Shown: positions 1 through 10,115, counted from the stretch's first letter. The stretch: 64,000 bases of DNA from Thioclava atlantica (GCF_000737065.1 NZ_AQRC01000004.1:124001-188000); one strand, 5' to 3'. Notes: a model not told the origin generated them from the letters alone. Numbers and translations are program-made.

Positions 1-81
1 CTGCATTTGCCATAGCCCGAGCGAAATCAGGACCGCGCAGCCCAGGAGGCCGAGGGCGAGCGGAAAGATATAGCGGGTCAT
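1..81 (-). CDS. SURF1 family cytochrome oxidase assembly protein (N-terminus only)
   Basis: Only the first 27 codons are in the window; the rest lies beyond the left edge. The peptide begins MTRYIF, runs through one hydrophobic membrane segment and ends LGLWQMQ, matching the LGxWQ-x-R region after the first membrane helix of SURF1 proteins. SURF1 helps build heme a into subunit I of aa3-type oxidases. It is the last visible member of the cox operon, about 78 bases downstream of ctaE. The call rests on this short motif and the operon context, so it is moderately sure. Confidence 0.65.
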   Translation of the reverse strand, partial: MTRYIFPLALGLLGCAVLISLGLWQMQ

Positions 82-159
82 CGGTCCTCCCAAGCGAACG
101 GCGCGAGAGTCGCCCCCCGCGCCGTCTTGCGCGTTTCCTTGAATCCAGGCCGGGGGCGC

Positions 160-963
160 TTACGCGCTGCCCCAGATATAGATCGACGCGAAGAGGAAGA
201 GCCAGACCACATCGACGAAGTGCCAGTACCAGGCCGCGGCCTCGAAGCCGACATGCTCGTTCTGGGTCATCTGCCCCTTCACGATGCGCAGCAGGCAGAC
301 CAGCAGGAAGATCGTGCCGATGATCACATGCACGCCGTGGAAGCCCGTCGCCATGAAGAAGTTCGCGCCGTAGATATTGCCCGCCAGACCGAAGGCCGCG
401 TGGCTGTATTCATAGGCCTGCAGCACGGTGAAGGAGGCACCGAGGATCACCGTCAGGATCAGCCCCTGCTTGACCGCCTTGCGATCGTTGTCATGCACGA
501 GCGCGTGGTGCGCCCAGGTCAGCGTGACGCCCGACAGCAGCAGGATCACCGTGTTGATGAGCGGCAGGTGCCACGGATCGAAGGTCTGGATGCCCTCGGG
601 GGGCCAGACGCCGTCTACGAGGGGGCTTTCCGGCCCCATCGGATAGAGGGCGTGCTTGAAGAAGCTCCAGAACCAGGCCGAGAAGAACATCACCTCGGAC
701 ATGATGAAAAGGATGAAGCCGTAGCGCAGCCCGATCCGGACGACCGGCGTGTGATCGCCCGTCTCGCCCTCGCGGATCACGTCGGACCACCAGCCGTACA
801 TCGTGTAGAGCACGACCAGCAGGCCCGCGAAGAACACGTAATGCGTCATGTCCTTCATCCAGAGCACGGCTCCGAAAAGCATGATGAAGCCGCCGACCGC
901 CCCGAGGAACGGCCAGATCGAAGGTGGTAGAATGTGGTAGTCGTGGTTCTTCGCGTGCGCCAT
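160..963 (-). CDS. ctaE: Cytochrome c oxidase subunit III
   Basis: A 267-residue polytopic inner-membrane protein of the usual length for subunit III of aa3-type heme-copper oxidases. It shows the N-terminal [12 protein letters not shown] region, repeated hydrophobic helices, [11 protein letters not shown] and a C-terminal [12 protein letters not shown] segment, all characteristic of CoxC/CtaE. Subunit III stabilises the catalytic core during proton-pumping reduction of oxygen. It lies downstream of ctaG with an 18-base gap in the same transcription unit as ctaC, ctaB, the small ORF and ctaG, with surf1 following. The ATG start opens directly onto the conserved N-terminus. Confidence 0.97.
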   Translation of the reverse strand: MAHAKNHDYHILPPSIWPFLGAVGGFIMLFGAVLWMKDMTHYVFFAGLLVVLYTMYGWWSDVIREGETGDHTPVVRIGLRYGFILFIMSEVMFFSAWFWSFFKHALYPMGPESPLVDGVWPPEGIQTFDPWHLPLINTVILLLSGVTLTWAHHALVHDNDRKAVKQGLILTVILGASFTVLQAYEYSHAAFGLAGNIYGANFFMATGFHGVHVIIGTIFLLVCLLRIVKGQMTQNEHVGFEAAAWYWHFVDVVWLFLFASIYIWGSA

Positions 964-981
964 GCGTCTCCCTCCGATGGC

Positions 982-1575
982 TTAGTTGACCGTTCCTGCC
1001 CCACTGTCCGGCGTGGCCGAGGCGTGCTGCTCGGGCAGGTCGGTTTCGTAGAAGGTGTAGCTCAGGGTAATGGAGTGAATCCGCTTCGCATCCGGATCAT
1101 CGACGATCCCCGGATCGACGAAGAAGCTCACCGGCATCTGCACCCGCTCCCCCGGCTGCAGAACCTGCTCGGTGAAGCAGAAACACTGAATCTTGTCGAA
1201 ATAGTACCCCGCCACATCGGGCGAGACATTGTAGCTGGCCGTGCCCGCGACGACATGGTCGGTCGGGTTGTAGGCCTCGTAGAAGGCCAGACCGTTCTGC
1301 CCGATCTTGAGTTTCATCTCGGTCTGGACCGGTTTGAACGTCCACGGCATGCCCGGCGCGACATTGGCGTCGAAACGCACGGTGATCTCGCGGTCGAGGA
1401 TCTTGTCGGGAAGCTGCTCGGCGACATTGGTCGTGCCGCCGTAACCCGTGGTCTTGCAGAACCAGTTGTAGAAGGGCACCGCGGCCCAGGCCCCTGCCCC
1501 CATCACGACGATCACCACGAGCAGCCAGCGCAGCACGCGTGTGTTCGAGCGATCGGTGTCGGGGGTCCGGGTCAT
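982..1575 (-). CDS. ctaG: Cytochrome c oxidase assembly protein CtaG (Cox11), CuB insertion
   Basis: A 197-residue protein with an N-terminal membrane anchor (residues about 14-35) and a periplasmic domain. The CFCF copper-binding motif of Cox11/CtaG is visible in IQCFCFTEQ, followed by the conserved PVSFFVDP segment. The family delivers copper to the CuB site of oxidase subunit I. The start overlaps the stop of the upstream 64-residue ORF by 4 bases (ATGA), which indicates translational coupling. Length and motifs are typical and nothing is missing. Confidence 0.96.
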   Translation of the reverse strand: MTRTPDTDRSNTRVLRWLLVVIVVMGAGAWAAVPFYNWFCKTTGYGGTTNVAEQLPDKILDREITVRFDANVAPGMPWTFKPVQTEMKLKIGQNGLAFYEAYNPTDHVVAGTASYNVSPDVAGYYFDKIQCFCFTEQVLQPGERVQMPVSFFVDPGIVDDPDAKRIHSITLSYTFYETDLPEQHASATPDSGAGTVN

Positions 1576-1766
1576 TTCGCGGCCTCCGGCGGAGGCAGCA
1601 TCGAGGTCCGCGGCTGGTGGTCATATGCCTCGATCTTGCCGCCGCGCTCGACCTTCACGATGGTCAGGCCGAAGACGATGGCGACGAAGCCCAGGAGCAC
1701 CACGCCGAGCCCGAGATTGCGCGAGAGGCGCCGCATGTGGAGATCGCTGTCACGGGTGATCGCCAT
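1572..1766 (-). CDS. Small membrane protein of the cox operon (CoxF-like)
   Basis: A 64-residue protein starting [13 protein letters not shown], with a single membrane helix (about residues 18-38) and a short hydrophilic C-terminus ending PPPEAAK. Its position between ctaB and ctaG, 3 bases after ctaB and overlapping ctaG by 4, matches the small CoxF-type ORF found there in Rhodobacterales. The single-helix topology suggests an accessory role in oxidase assembly, but no catalytic residues are visible and the exact function is unknown. It is clearly part of the operon and not a shadow, since both junctions are tight. Confidence 0.75.
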   Translation of the reverse strand: MAITRDSDLHMRRLSRNLGLGVVLLGFVAIVFGLTIVKVERGGKIEAYDHQPRTSMLPPPEAAK

Positions 1767-1769
1767 GGA

Positions 1770-2702
1770 TTACCACACTCCCAATCCGATATGGCTCAGG
1801 CCCTCTTCGGCCAGCAGGGCCGCGAAATGCGCGAAGAGGTAGATGAGCGAGAAATAGAAGAAGCGCTTTTCGGTGGCGTATTTGTCCGCCTCCGCCTGCG
1901 CCTCGGACCGGCCGTGGATCTCGATCGCCCCCTTGATGAAGAGCGCGTTCATCACGATGGCCGTCGCGAGATAGAGCGGCCCTCCGATCGAGGTGAAGCC
2001 GGTGGCCACCGCGACGGGCGCGAGGATCAGCGTATAGGCGAGGATGTTGCGGCGCGTCTTGGTGCGACCATGCGTCACGGTCAGCATCGGGACTTTCGCC
2101 TCGTGATAGTCCGACTTCATGAACAGCGCGAGCGCCCAGAAATGCGGCGGGGTCCAGAGGAAGATCAGCAGGAACATCGCCACCGATTCGACCGCGATCC
2201 CGCCGGTGGAGACCGCCCATCCGATCATCGGAGGGAAGGCGCCCGCCGCCCCGCCGATCACGATGTTCTGCGGCGTCGCCCGCTTGAGCCACATCGTGTA
2301 GACGACGACGTAGAAGAAGATGGTGAAGGCGAGGAAGAGCCCCGAGAAGATGTTCGTGGCGAGCGCCAGCATCAGGCAGGAGATCCCCGACAGTGCCAGC
2401 CCGAAGCCCAGCGCCTCGCGCTCGGTCACCCGCCCTGCCGGGATCGGGCGCGAGCGGGTCCGGCGCATCACGCGGTCGATATCCGCGTCATACCACATGT
2501 TGAGGGCACCCGAGGCGCCACCCCCAAGGGCAATGAAGAGGATCGCGACGAAGCCGACGAAGGGATGGACCGGAACCGGCGCCACGACGAGCCCGACAAA
2601 GGCCGTGAAGACCACGAGCGACATGACCCTTGGCTTCAGCAGGGCGATGTAATCGCTGAACCGGGCCTCGTTATCCTGCTGGATGTAGCTGATGTCGCTC
2701 AT
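1770..2702 (-). CDS. ctaB: Protoheme IX farnesyltransferase (heme O synthase)
   Basis: A 310-residue integral membrane prenyltransferase of the UbiA superfamily. It has the aspartate-rich NMWYDADIDRVMRRT motif that binds the farnesyl diphosphate-Mg complex, plus LLKPRVM near residue 22, which is typical of CtaB/CyoE. It converts heme B to heme O, the precursor of the heme A used by the oxidase encoded beside it. It follows ctaC by 33 bases on the same strand. Length and motif set are normal for the family. Confidence 0.97.
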   Translation of the reverse strand: MSDISYIQQDNEARFSDYIALLKPRVMSLVVFTAFVGLVVAPVPVHPFVGFVAILFIALGGGASGALNMWYDADIDRVMRRTRSRPIPAGRVTEREALGFGLALSGISCLMLALATNIFSGLFLAFTIFFYVVVYTMWLKRATPQNIVIGGAAGAFPPMIGWAVSTGGIAVESVAMFLLIFLWTPPHFWALALFMKSDYHEAKVPMLTVTHGRTKTRRNILAYTLILAPVAVATGFTSIGGPLYLATAIVMNALFIKGAIEIHGRSEAQAEADKYATEKRFFYFSLIYLFAHFAALLAEEGLSHIGLGVW

Positions 2703-2735
2703 GGAAGCTGCCTTTCAGGTGCCGGTGTCACGCGT

Positions 2736-3623
2736 TCAGTTCTGCGCGACCTTGACCGGCTGCTCGGCATCGACCGAGGCGAAGTCGTTCTTCGCGCGAT
2801 CGAGCCAGTTAGCGTAAACTTCCGGTGAGACAACTTTGACCACGATGGGCATGTAGGCGTGGTTGGTGCCGCACAGCTCCGAACACTGGCCGAAATACAC
2901 ACCTTCTTTATCGGCCTTAAACCACAATTGCGCGATCCGGCCGGGCACGGCGTCCTGCTTCACGGCGAAGGCGGGCACGGTCCAGCTGTGAATCACGTCC
3001 GAGCCGGTGACCTGCACCACGATGGTCTTGCCCACCGGCACCACCATCGCGTTGTCCGCGGCGAGAAGATACTCGTCGGGCGCGTAGCCGTGATCGGCAA
3101 GCTCGTCCTTCGCCAGCATGATCGAATCGAAGCTGACGCCCTCATCGGGATATTCATAGCCCCAGTACCACTGATAGCCCGTCACCTTGACGGTGATGTC
3201 GCCCTCGGGAATTTCCTGCTGGTTCCACAAGGCGGGCAGCGAGAACGCCCCGATCGCCACGAGGATCACGATCGGCACGAAGGTCCAGGTGATCTCGATC
3301 GGCGTGTTATGCGTGAACCGGCGCGGAACGGGGTTCGCGCGGCTGTTGAAGCGCAGGAGCGAGTAGATGATCAGCGCGAAGACGAACACGCAGATCGCCG
3401 CGATGATGATGAGCAGCATGTGGTCGAGCCATTGCTGGTCTTCCGCGAGGCTCGACGAGGCCGGCTGGAAGCCGGTTCCGCCCAGATGCGGCTTGCCGAT
3501 GACCGGCAGCCCCTTGATCATGTCCTGAGCCGAGGCCTGCCCGGCGACGAACGCCGACGTGACAGCCGACGTGACAGCGGCCGCGAATCCGCGGCTGGTG
3601 CTTGCAAAGCGCATTCTTCCCAT
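2736..3623 (-). CDS. ctaC: Cytochrome c oxidase subunit II
   Basis: A 295-residue secreted membrane protein and the first gene of the cox assembly operon. It has a signal peptide (about residues 1-32), two transmembrane helices (about 70-95 and 113-135) and a periplasmic cupredoxin domain. The CuA ligands are visible in [13 protein letters not shown] and in the upstream HSWTVPAF. It receives electrons from cytochrome c through CuA. The start MGRMRFAS gives a normal signal peptide. It is divergent from tldD, so the 158-base gap between them should hold both promoters. Confidence 0.97.
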   Translation of the reverse strand: MGRMRFASTSRGFAAAVTSAVTSAFVAGQASAQDMIKGLPVIGKPHLGGTGFQPASSSLAEDQQWLDHMLLIIIAAICVFVFALIIYSLLRFNSRANPVPRRFTHNTPIEITWTFVPIVILVAIGAFSLPALWNQQEIPEGDITVKVTGYQWYWGYEYPDEGVSFDSIMLAKDELADHGYAPDEYLLAADNAMVVPVGKTIVVQVTGSDVIHSWTVPAFAVKQDAVPGRIAQLWFKADKEGVYFGQCSELCGTNHAYMPIVVKVVSPEVYANWLDRAKNDFASVDAEQPVKVAQN

Positions 3624-3781
3624 GTCTCCCTTTTGGCGGCTCTCCCTGCCGCCCGACGAAGTTCCGGAACTCCCATACCGGCCCCCCGTTGTGCATCGTC
3701 AGTTTAAAATCATATTAGGAGGGGTTCGCAAGCAAAAGCTTCACCCGATTGTGAGATTTGATGACCGCGCCAGGAGCCAGC

Positions 3782-5209
3782 ATGACCCAGACCGACCGTT
3801 TCGCGCCCTTCGAGGACAAGCTCGATCAGGATCGCGCGCTGACTCTGCTGCGCGATGCGACCGCAGGCGCGGAGGATGGCGAGCTCTTCCTCGAGCAGCG
3901 CCGGTCCGAAGCGCTGGTCTTCGATGACGGGCGGGTGAAGACCGCCTCCTATGACGCGTCCGAGGGATTCGGCCTGCGCGCGGTGAAGGGCGACGTGGCG
4001 GGATATGCCCATTCGACCGAGATCACCGAGGCCGCGCTGAAACGGGCCGTCGACACGGCCCGACTCGCAGTGGGCGATGGTGGCGGTGTGATGGCGCCCC
4101 CGCCCCAGGGCACGAACCGGCACCTTTATACCGACGCCGATCCGGTCTCGGACACGCCCTTCGCCACCAAGATCGACATCCTGCGCAAGATCGACGCCTT
4201 CACCCGCGAACTCGACCGGCGGGTGGTGCAGGTCTCCGCCTCGATGGCGGCCTCGCTGCAAGAGGTGTTCATCCTGCGCCCCGAGGGCGGGCTGGTCAGC
4301 GACATCCGTCCGATGGCGCGTCTCAATATCTCGGTCATCGTCGAGGAGAACGGCCGCCGCGAGTCGGGCGGGCATGGCGGCGGCGGGCGGTTCGGGCTCT
4401 CGGGCCTGATCGATCCGGCCCAATGGAAACCCGTCGCGCACGAGGCGCTGCGCATCGCGCTGGTGAACCTGCGTGCCGAACCCGCACCCGCAGGCGTCAT
4501 GGATGTGGTGCTGGGCCCCGGCTGGCCGGGGGTCCTGCTGCACGAGGCGGTGGGCCACGGGCTCGAGGGCGATTTCAACCGCAAGAAATCCTCGGCCTTC
4601 GCGGGGCTCATGGGCCAGCAGGTCGCCGCCAGGGGCGTGACCGTGCTCGATGACGGCACGATCCCCGACCGGCGCGGCTCGATCTCCATCGACGACGAGG
4701 GCACGCCTTCGGGCAAGAACGTCCTGATCGAGGACGGCGTCCTGGTGGGCTACATGCAGGACCGCCAGAACGCGCGGCTCATGGGCGTCAAACCCACCGG
4801 AAACGGCCGGCGCGAGAGCTATGCCCATGCCCCGATGCCGCGGATGACCAATACCTACATGCTGGGCGGCGATGCCGAGCCGGGCGCGATTCTCGCCGAT
4901 CTCAAGGATGGGATCTACGCGGTGGGCTTCGGCGGCGGCCAGGTCGATATCACCAACGGCAAATTCGTCTTCAACTGCACCGAGGCTTACCGGGTGAAGA
5001 ACGGCGTCTTGGGCGCACCGGTCAGAGGGGCGACCCTGATCGGCGACGGCCCGACGGCGATGCGCCAGATCCGCGCGATCGGCAATGACATGGCGCTCGA
5101 TCCGGGCATCGGCAATTGCGGCAAGGCGGGACAATGGGTGCCTGTGGGCGTGGGCCAGCCGACCTTGATGATCGGCGGGCTGACGGTGGGCGGTTCGGCC
5201 TCGCGCTGA
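3782..5209 (+). CDS. tldD: TldD family metalloprotease
   Basis: A 475-residue protein of the TldD/PmbA (U62/modulator of gyrase) family. The zinc-binding HExxxH motif is visible as HEAVGH at residues 254-259, followed by GLEGDFNRK. TldD acts with TldE/PmbA as a cytoplasmic protease that processes peptides such as microcin precursors; no tldE partner is in this window. An in-frame ATG lies 24 bases upstream, but MTQTDRFAPF is preferred because it begins the conserved N-terminus. It is the first plus-strand gene, divergent from the cox operon. Confidence 0.94.
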   Translation: MTQTDRFAPFEDKLDQDRALTLLRDATAGAEDGELFLEQRRSEALVFDDGRVKTASYDASEGFGLRAVKGDVAGYAHSTEITEAALKRAVDTARLAVGDGGGVMAPPPQGTNRHLYTDADPVSDTPFATKIDILRKIDAFTRELDRRVVQVSASMAASLQEVFILRPEGGLVSDIRPMARLNISVIVEENGRRESGGHGGGGRFGLSGLIDPAQWKPVAHEALRIALVNLRAEPAPAGVMDVVLGPGWPGVLLHEAVGHGLEGDFNRKKSSAFAGLMGQQVAARGVTVLDDGTIPDRRGSISIDDEGTPSGKNVLIEDGVLVGYMQDRQNARLMGVKPTGNGRRESYAHAPMPRMTNTYMLGGDAEPGAILADLKDGIYAVGFGGGQVDITNGKFVFNCTEAYRVKNGVLGAPVRGATLIGDGPTAMRQIRAIGNDMALDPGIGNCGKAGQWVPVGVGQPTLMIGGLTVGGSASR

Positions 5210-5406
5210 ACCGGGGCGATCGATTCGTCATATCCCCGATGCAGGGAGCGCGTTCGGTTCGGAAACGCTTTCGAGGGGCTTTCTGCGGGGTGGCCCCTGC
5301 TGGGAACGCGAAAATCTTCTCCGAAAGCCTCACAGCCCCGACTCTGGTAAGAGTTTATTAACACTAATCGGAGCATAACGGACCTGCGACTGAGGCGGAG
5401 GGCCGG

Positions 5407-6537
5407 ATGAAAACAGATTTGTTTTCTTACCCCACCCCCTTCACCCCACCCACCACGGAAGAAGATGAACTGTCGGTTCTCCGTCTCATTCGCTCGCGCC
5501 GCGTGGGTCCGGCCACCTTTCACCGATTGATGAGGGAACATGGCTCGGCTGCGGCCGCGCTGGAGGCACTTCCCGAAGTGGCCCGCGCCGCCGGGGTGAG
5601 CGATTACGCCCCCTGCCCCGAAGCCGCGGCCAAGGCGGAGCTGAAGGCGGGAAAACATGCCGGGGCGCGGCTGCTCCTGTTCGGCACGCCGGACTACCCC
5701 GCCGCGCTCGCCCAGATCGAGGATGCGCCACCCGTGCTCTGGGCGCTTGGCCGAATCGAATTGCTGACCCGCCCGATGGTTGCGCTCGTGGGCGCGCGCA
5801 ACGCCTCCTCGCTCGGATTGCGCATGGCCCATCGCCTTGCCACCGGGTTGGGCGAGGCGGGGATCTGCGTCGTCTCGGGGCTCGCGCGGGGGATCGACGC
5901 CGCCGCCCATCAGGCCGCGCTCGAGACCGGCACGATCGGCGTCCAGGCGGGCGGGATCGACGTGATCTACCCGCAGGAAAACACCGAGCTGGCGCGCCGG
6001 ATGGCCGAAGAGGGCCTGCGCCTATCGGAGGCCCCGCCCGGCATCCAGCCGCAGGCGCGCCACTTCCCGCAACGCAACCGGATCATCTCGGGCCTCGCAG
6101 CGGGCGTGGTCGTGGTGGAGGCCGCGCTGAAATCGGGAAGCCTGATCACGGCGCGCGACGCGCTCGATCAGGGGCGCGAGGTGATGGCGGTCCCCGGTCA
6201 CCCGATGGACGGGCGCGCGGGCGGGTGCAACCTGCTGATCCGGGACGGGGCCATATTGGTGCGCGGCGCCGAGGATGTCCTGTCGGCCCTGCAGGCAACG
6301 CGCGTTCGGGCCGAGGCCGCAAGCCCGTCCGACCCTGCGCCCCGGAAAGTACCCCGGGACGAGGCCGCGATCACAGCGCGGATCCTCGACCGGCTCGGCC
6401 CCTCGCCCTCCGCCGAGGATCAGCTCATTCGCGACCTCGGGATCGACGCGGCGCTGTTTTCGCGCCTGCTCACCACGCTTGAAATCGACGGGCGGATCGA
6501 GCGGCATCGGGGTGGCCTGATCAGCCGGCCCGCCTGA
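5407..6537 (+). CDS. dprA: DNA-processing protein DprA
   Basis: A 376-residue single-stranded-DNA-binding protein that loads RecA during natural transformation. The Rossmann-like domain shows VGARNAS followed by VVSGLARGIDAAAHQAAL and GGIDVIYPQEN, the family signature. A C-terminal winged-helix-like DML1 domain (about residues 315-376) follows a variable linker. It lies about 90 bases before topA on the same strand, a common arrangement. The ATG at MKTDLFSY gives a normal length. Confidence 0.95.
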   Translation: MKTDLFSYPTPFTPPTTEEDELSVLRLIRSRRVGPATFHRLMREHGSAAAALEALPEVARAAGVSDYAPCPEAAAKAELKAGKHAGARLLLFGTPDYPAALAQIEDAPPVLWALGRIELLTRPMVALVGARNASSLGLRMAHRLATGLGEAGICVVSGLARGIDAAAHQAALETGTIGVQAGGIDVIYPQENTELARRMAEEGLRLSEAPPGIQPQARHFPQRNRIISGLAAGVVVVEAALKSGSLITARDALDQGREVMAVPGHPMDGRAGGCNLLIRDGAILVRGAEDVLSALQATRVRAEAASPSDPAPRKVPRDEAAITARILDRLGPSPSAEDQLIRDLGIDAALFSRLLTTLEIDGRIERHRGGLISRPA

Positions 6538-6638
6538 TCGCGGTCCGGACGGGCCGGGGCGAGCTCCATTGACAATCGCCCCCGAACCCCCACATGTTCC
6601 GCGCCCAGACCCTTCTGAGTTGAATTGTGAGGACCCTT

Positions 6639-9206
6639 ATGGCCGTTGTCGTCGTCGAATCCCCAGCCAAGGCCAAGACGATCAACAAATATCTAGGGTC
6701 CGACTATACGGTTCTTGCCTCCTTCGGCCACGTCCGCGACCTGCCCCCGAAAGACGGCTCGGTCGATCCCGAGCAGGACTTCTCGATGAAATGGGAAGTC
6801 GCGAGCGACTCGAAGAAGCACATCAAGGCGATCACCGACGCGCTCAAGGATGACGACACGCTGATCCTCGCCACCGACCCCGATCGCGAGGGGGAGGCGA
6901 TCTCGTGGCACCTGCAAGAGGCGCTCGAGAAGAAGCTCAAGGGCAAGAACGTCTCCCGCGTCACTTTCAACGCGATTACCAAGACCGCGATCCTCGAGGC
7001 GATGAAACACCCGCGCGAGGTTGATGCGCCGCTGGTCGAGGCCTATCTGGCCCGCCGTGCGCTGGACTACCTCGTGGGGTTCAACCTCTCGCCGGTGCTC
7101 TGGCGCAAGCTCCCCGGGGCGAAATCGGCCGGCCGCGTACAATCGGTCTGCCTGCGGCTGATCGTCGAGCGCGAGATGGAGATCGAGGCGTTCAACGCGC
7201 GCGAATACTGGAGCGTGAAGGTGGTGCTCACCACCCCGCGCGGTCAGGAATTCGAGGCGCGCCTCTCGGTTCTGGGCGGCAAGAAGCTCGAGAAATACGA
7301 CCTCGCGAACGAGACCGCAGCCGAGATGGCGGTGCAGGCGATCTCCTCGCGCGATCTCTCGATTTCCTCGGTCGAAGCGAAACCCGCGTCGCGCAATCCC
7401 TACCCGCCCTTCATGACCTCGACGCTGCAGCAGGAAGCCAGCCGCAAGTTCGGCTTCGGCGCGCGGGCCACGATGTCGGCGGCGCAACGGCTCTACGAGG
7501 CGGGGCACATCACCTATATGCGGACCGACGGCATCGACATGGCCCCCGAGGCGGTGATGTCGGCGCGCGATGCGATCAAGGACAAGTTCGGCGAGCAATA
7601 CCTGCCCAAGTCCCCGCGCATGTACAAGAACAAGGCCAAGAACGCACAGGAAGCGCACGAATGTATCCGCCCCACGGATATGTCGAAATCGCCGGACCGG
7701 CTGAAACTGCCCGATGATCAGTGGAAACTCTACGACCTGATCTGGAAGCGCACGATCGCAAGCCAGATGGAAGCGGCGCGCTTCGAGCGTACAACCGTTC
7801 TCGTGGGCTCGGCCGATGAACAGGTCGAACTGCGCGCGACCGGCTCGGTCGTGACCTTCGACGGCTTCCTCAAGGTCTATGACCAGGGCCGGGACGACGA
7901 CGAGGGCGAGGACAGCAACCGCCTGCCCCAGATCATGGAAGGCGAAGAGGCCAAGAAGGGCCAGATCACCCCCGAGCAGCATTTCACCCAACCGCCGCCC
8001 CGCTATACCGAAGCGACGCTGGTCAAGCGGATGGAAGAGCTCGGCATCGGGCGGCCTTCGACCTATGCCTCGATCGTCACGACGATCCAGGACCGCGGCT
8101 ATGTCCGCAAGGACAAGAACCGGCTGATCCCCGAGGATACAGGGCGGCTGGTGACGGCGTTCCTGAGCAATTACTTCAAGCGCTATGTCGAATACGACTT
8201 CACCGCCGATCTGGAAGACCAGCTCGATGACATCTCGGCGGGCGATCGCGACTATAAGGAAGTGCTCAAACGCTTCTGGCGCGATTTCTCGGCCGCGCTC
8301 GAGGAAACCTCGGAGCTGCGCATCACCGAAGTGCTCGACAAGATCGACGAGGTGCTGGCGCCGCATCTTTACCCGCCGCGCCCGGACGGCTCGGACCCGC
8401 GCATTTGCCCGCTTTGCGGCAACGGCAAGCTGCATCTGAAAACGGCGCGCTCGGGTGGGGCGTTCATCGGCTGCGGCAATTACCCTGAATGCCGCTTCAC
8501 CCGGCCTCTGTCGGCGCCCGATGGCGATGACGAGGTGCAGGCGCTCGATGGCAAGGTGCTGGGCTATGACGAAGGTCAGGCGATCACCCTGCGCGTGGGC
8601 CGCTTCGGGCCCTATGTGCAAAAGGGCGAACCGACCGAGGACCAACCCAAACCCCCGCGCGCCTCGCTGCCCAAGGGCTGGAAACCCGAGGAGATCGATC
8701 TCGAGAAGGCGCTGATGCTGCTGAGCCTGCCGCGCGAAATCGGCCCGCATCCCGATGACGGCGAATTGGTCGAGGCCGGGATCGGCCGCTACGGGCCTTA
8801 CGTGAAACATGGCCGGATCTACGCGAACCTGCCCGAGGTCGACGAGGTCTTCACGATCGGCATGAACCGTGCGGTCGAGGTGATCGCCCAGAAGGCCGCC
8901 AAGGGCGGTCGCGGGGCCGCCGCGAAGCCGATCAAGGAGCTTGGCGAGCATCCCGATGGCGGGCCGATCCAGGTCATGCCCGGCCGTTACGGACCCTATG
9001 TGAAATGGGGCAAGATCAATGCGACCCTGCCCAAGGAACTCGAACCCGAAGCGGTGACGCTCGAGGACGCGCTGCCGCTGATCGAGGCGAAGGCCTCGAA
9101 GAAGGGCGGCACGAAGAAGAAAGCCGCAGCAAAGAAACCCGCCGCCAAGAAGAGCACGGCCAAAAAGCCGGCGGCGAAAAAGACGGCGAAGAAAACCGAG
9201 GAGTGA
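6639..9206 (+). CDS. topA: DNA topoisomerase I (type IA)
   Basis: An 855-residue type IA topoisomerase that relaxes negative supercoils. The TOPRIM domain opens with VVESPAKAKTI and carries DPDREGEA; the catalytic tyrosine is Y293 in ITYMRTDG. A four-cysteine zinc ribbon (CPLCGNG...CGNYPEC) is followed by three short modules built on R-Y/F-GPYV (RFGPYVQKG, RYGPYVKHG, RYGPYVKWG). The C-terminus is a lysine/alanine/proline-rich tail of about 40 residues with repeated KKPAAKK-type units, like histone H1 tails. A GTG 12 bases upstream is in frame, but the ATG gives the canonical MAVVVVESPAKAK start. Confidence 0.97.
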   Translation: MAVVVVESPAKAKTINKYLGSDYTVLASFGHVRDLPPKDGSVDPEQDFSMKWEVASDSKKHIKAITDALKDDDTLILATDPDREGEAISWHLQEALEKKLKGKNVSRVTFNAITKTAILEAMKHPREVDAPLVEAYLARRALDYLVGFNLSPVLWRKLPGAKSAGRVQSVCLRLIVEREMEIEAFNAREYWSVKVVLTTPRGQEFEARLSVLGGKKLEKYDLANETAAEMAVQAISSRDLSISSVEAKPASRNPYPPFMTSTLQQEASRKFGFGARATMSAAQRLYEAGHITYMRTDGIDMAPEAVMSARDAIKDKFGEQYLPKSPRMYKNKAKNAQEAHECIRPTDMSKSPDRLKLPDDQWKLYDLIWKRTIASQMEAARFERTTVLVGSADEQVELRATGSVVTFDGFLKVYDQGRDDDEGEDSNRLPQIMEGEEAKKGQITPEQHFTQPPPRYTEATLVKRMEELGIGRPSTYASIVTTIQDRGYVRKDKNRLIPEDTGRLVTAFLSNYFKRYVEYDFTADLEDQLDDISAGDRDYKEVLKRFWRDFSAALEETSELRITEVLDKIDEVLAPHLYPPRPDGSDPRICPLCGNGKLHLKTARSGGAFIGCGNYPECRFTRPLSAPDGDDEVQALDGKVLGYDEGQAITLRVGRFGPYVQKGEPTEDQPKPPRASLPKGWKPEEIDLEKALMLLSLPREIGPHPDDGELVEAGIGRYGPYVKHGRIYANLPEVDEVFTIGMNRAVEVIAQKAAKGGRGAAAKPIKELGEHPDGGPIQVMPGRYGPYVKWGKINATLPKELEPEAVTLEDALPLIEAKASKKGGTKKKAAAKKPAAKKSTAKKPAAKKTAKKTEE

Positions 9207-9259
9207 GGGCCGCGGCTCTCCTCCTCTCCACTGCGGTTCAAAACCATTCCTTCGAAAAC

Positions 9260-9294
9260 GGCCACGCCGCCGGGAGAAACCCGGCGGCGTGGCC
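9260..9294 (+). terminator. Perfect 15-bp hairpin downstream of topA
   Basis: The two arms (9260-9274 and 9280-9294) are exact reverse complements around an AGAAA loop and are extremely GC-rich. The hairpin sits about 55 bases after the topA stop. No T-run follows, so it may be a weak intrinsic terminator, a 3'-end-stabilising stem, or both. Confidence 0.6.
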
Positions 9295-9411
9295 TTCAGG
9301 GCGCGTGTCGCCACAGGAAACCATGGGCCGATTCGACTTTCGCCGCACTGCGGCAATTGACTCCCCCCTCCCCCCTTGTCATTTTCACGCGCAGTCAAGC
9401 GGAGGACATCC

Positions 9412-10113
9412 ATGAACAAGATCTACGGCTCTGCGAAGGAGGCCCTCGACGGGCTGCTCTTCGACGGAATGCTGATCGCTGCCGGCGGCTTCGGCCTGTG
9501 CGGCATTCCCGAACTCCTGATCGATGCGATCGTCGAAAGCGGCGCGAAGGACCTCACCGTGGCGTCGAACAATGCCGGTGTTGACGGGTTCGGCCTGGGC
9601 AAGCTGCTCGACACGCGCCAGATCAAGAAGATGATGAGCTCCTATGTCGGCGAGAATGCCGAATTCATGCGCCAGTACCTCTCGGGCGAGTTGGAACTCG
9701 AATTCAACCCGCAGGGCACGCTGGCCGAGCGCATGCGCGCCGCGGGCCACGGCATCCCTGGCTTCTACACCAAGACCGGCTACGGCACGCAGATCGCCGA
9801 GGGCAAGGAAGTTAAGGTGTTCAACGGCGAGCATTACATCCTCGAAGAGGGGATCTTCGCGGATGTCTCGATCGTGAAAGCCTGGAAAGCCGACGAGACC
9901 GGCAACGCGATTTTCCGCAAGACCGCGCGCAACTTCAATCCGCCGGCCGCGATGTGCGGCAAGGTCTGCGTGATGGAAGTCGAGGAAATCGTGCCGACCG
10001 GCTCGCTCGATCCCGACGGCATCCACCTGCCCGGCATCTATGTGCACCGCCTGATCCAGGGCGAGCACGAGAAACGCATCGAACAGCGCACCGTGCGCAA
10101 GCGGGAGGGTTAA
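9412..10113 (+). CDS. scoA: 3-oxoacid CoA-transferase subunit A
   Basis: A 233-residue alpha subunit of a class I CoA-transferase (succinyl-CoA:3-ketoacid type), which activates acetoacetate for ketone-body and polyhydroxybutyrate metabolism. It shows [10 protein letters not shown] near residue 25 and the [15 protein letters not shown] region that contacts CoA. The start MNKIYGSA is fixed by a GGAGG at 9401-9405. The stop is 2 bases before scoB, so the subunits are co-translated. The substrate is assigned by family resemblance; another short 3-oxoacid is possible. Confidence 0.94.
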   Translation: MNKIYGSAKEALDGLLFDGMLIAAGGFGLCGIPELLIDAIVESGAKDLTVASNNAGVDGFGLGKLLDTRQIKKMMSSYVGENAEFMRQYLSGELELEFNPQGTLAERMRAAGHGIPGFYTKTGYGTQIAEGKEVKVFNGEHYILEEGIFADVSIVKAWKADETGNAIFRKTARNFNPPAAMCGKVCVMEVEEIVPTGSLDPDGIHLPGIYVHRLIQGEHEKRIEQRTVRKREG

Positions 10114-10115
10114 TC

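Noticed and set aside
6693-9419. 908-codon open frame on the minus strand across topA
   Set aside because: It is antisense to a clear topA gene, has no domain, and its composition is that of a shadow frame.
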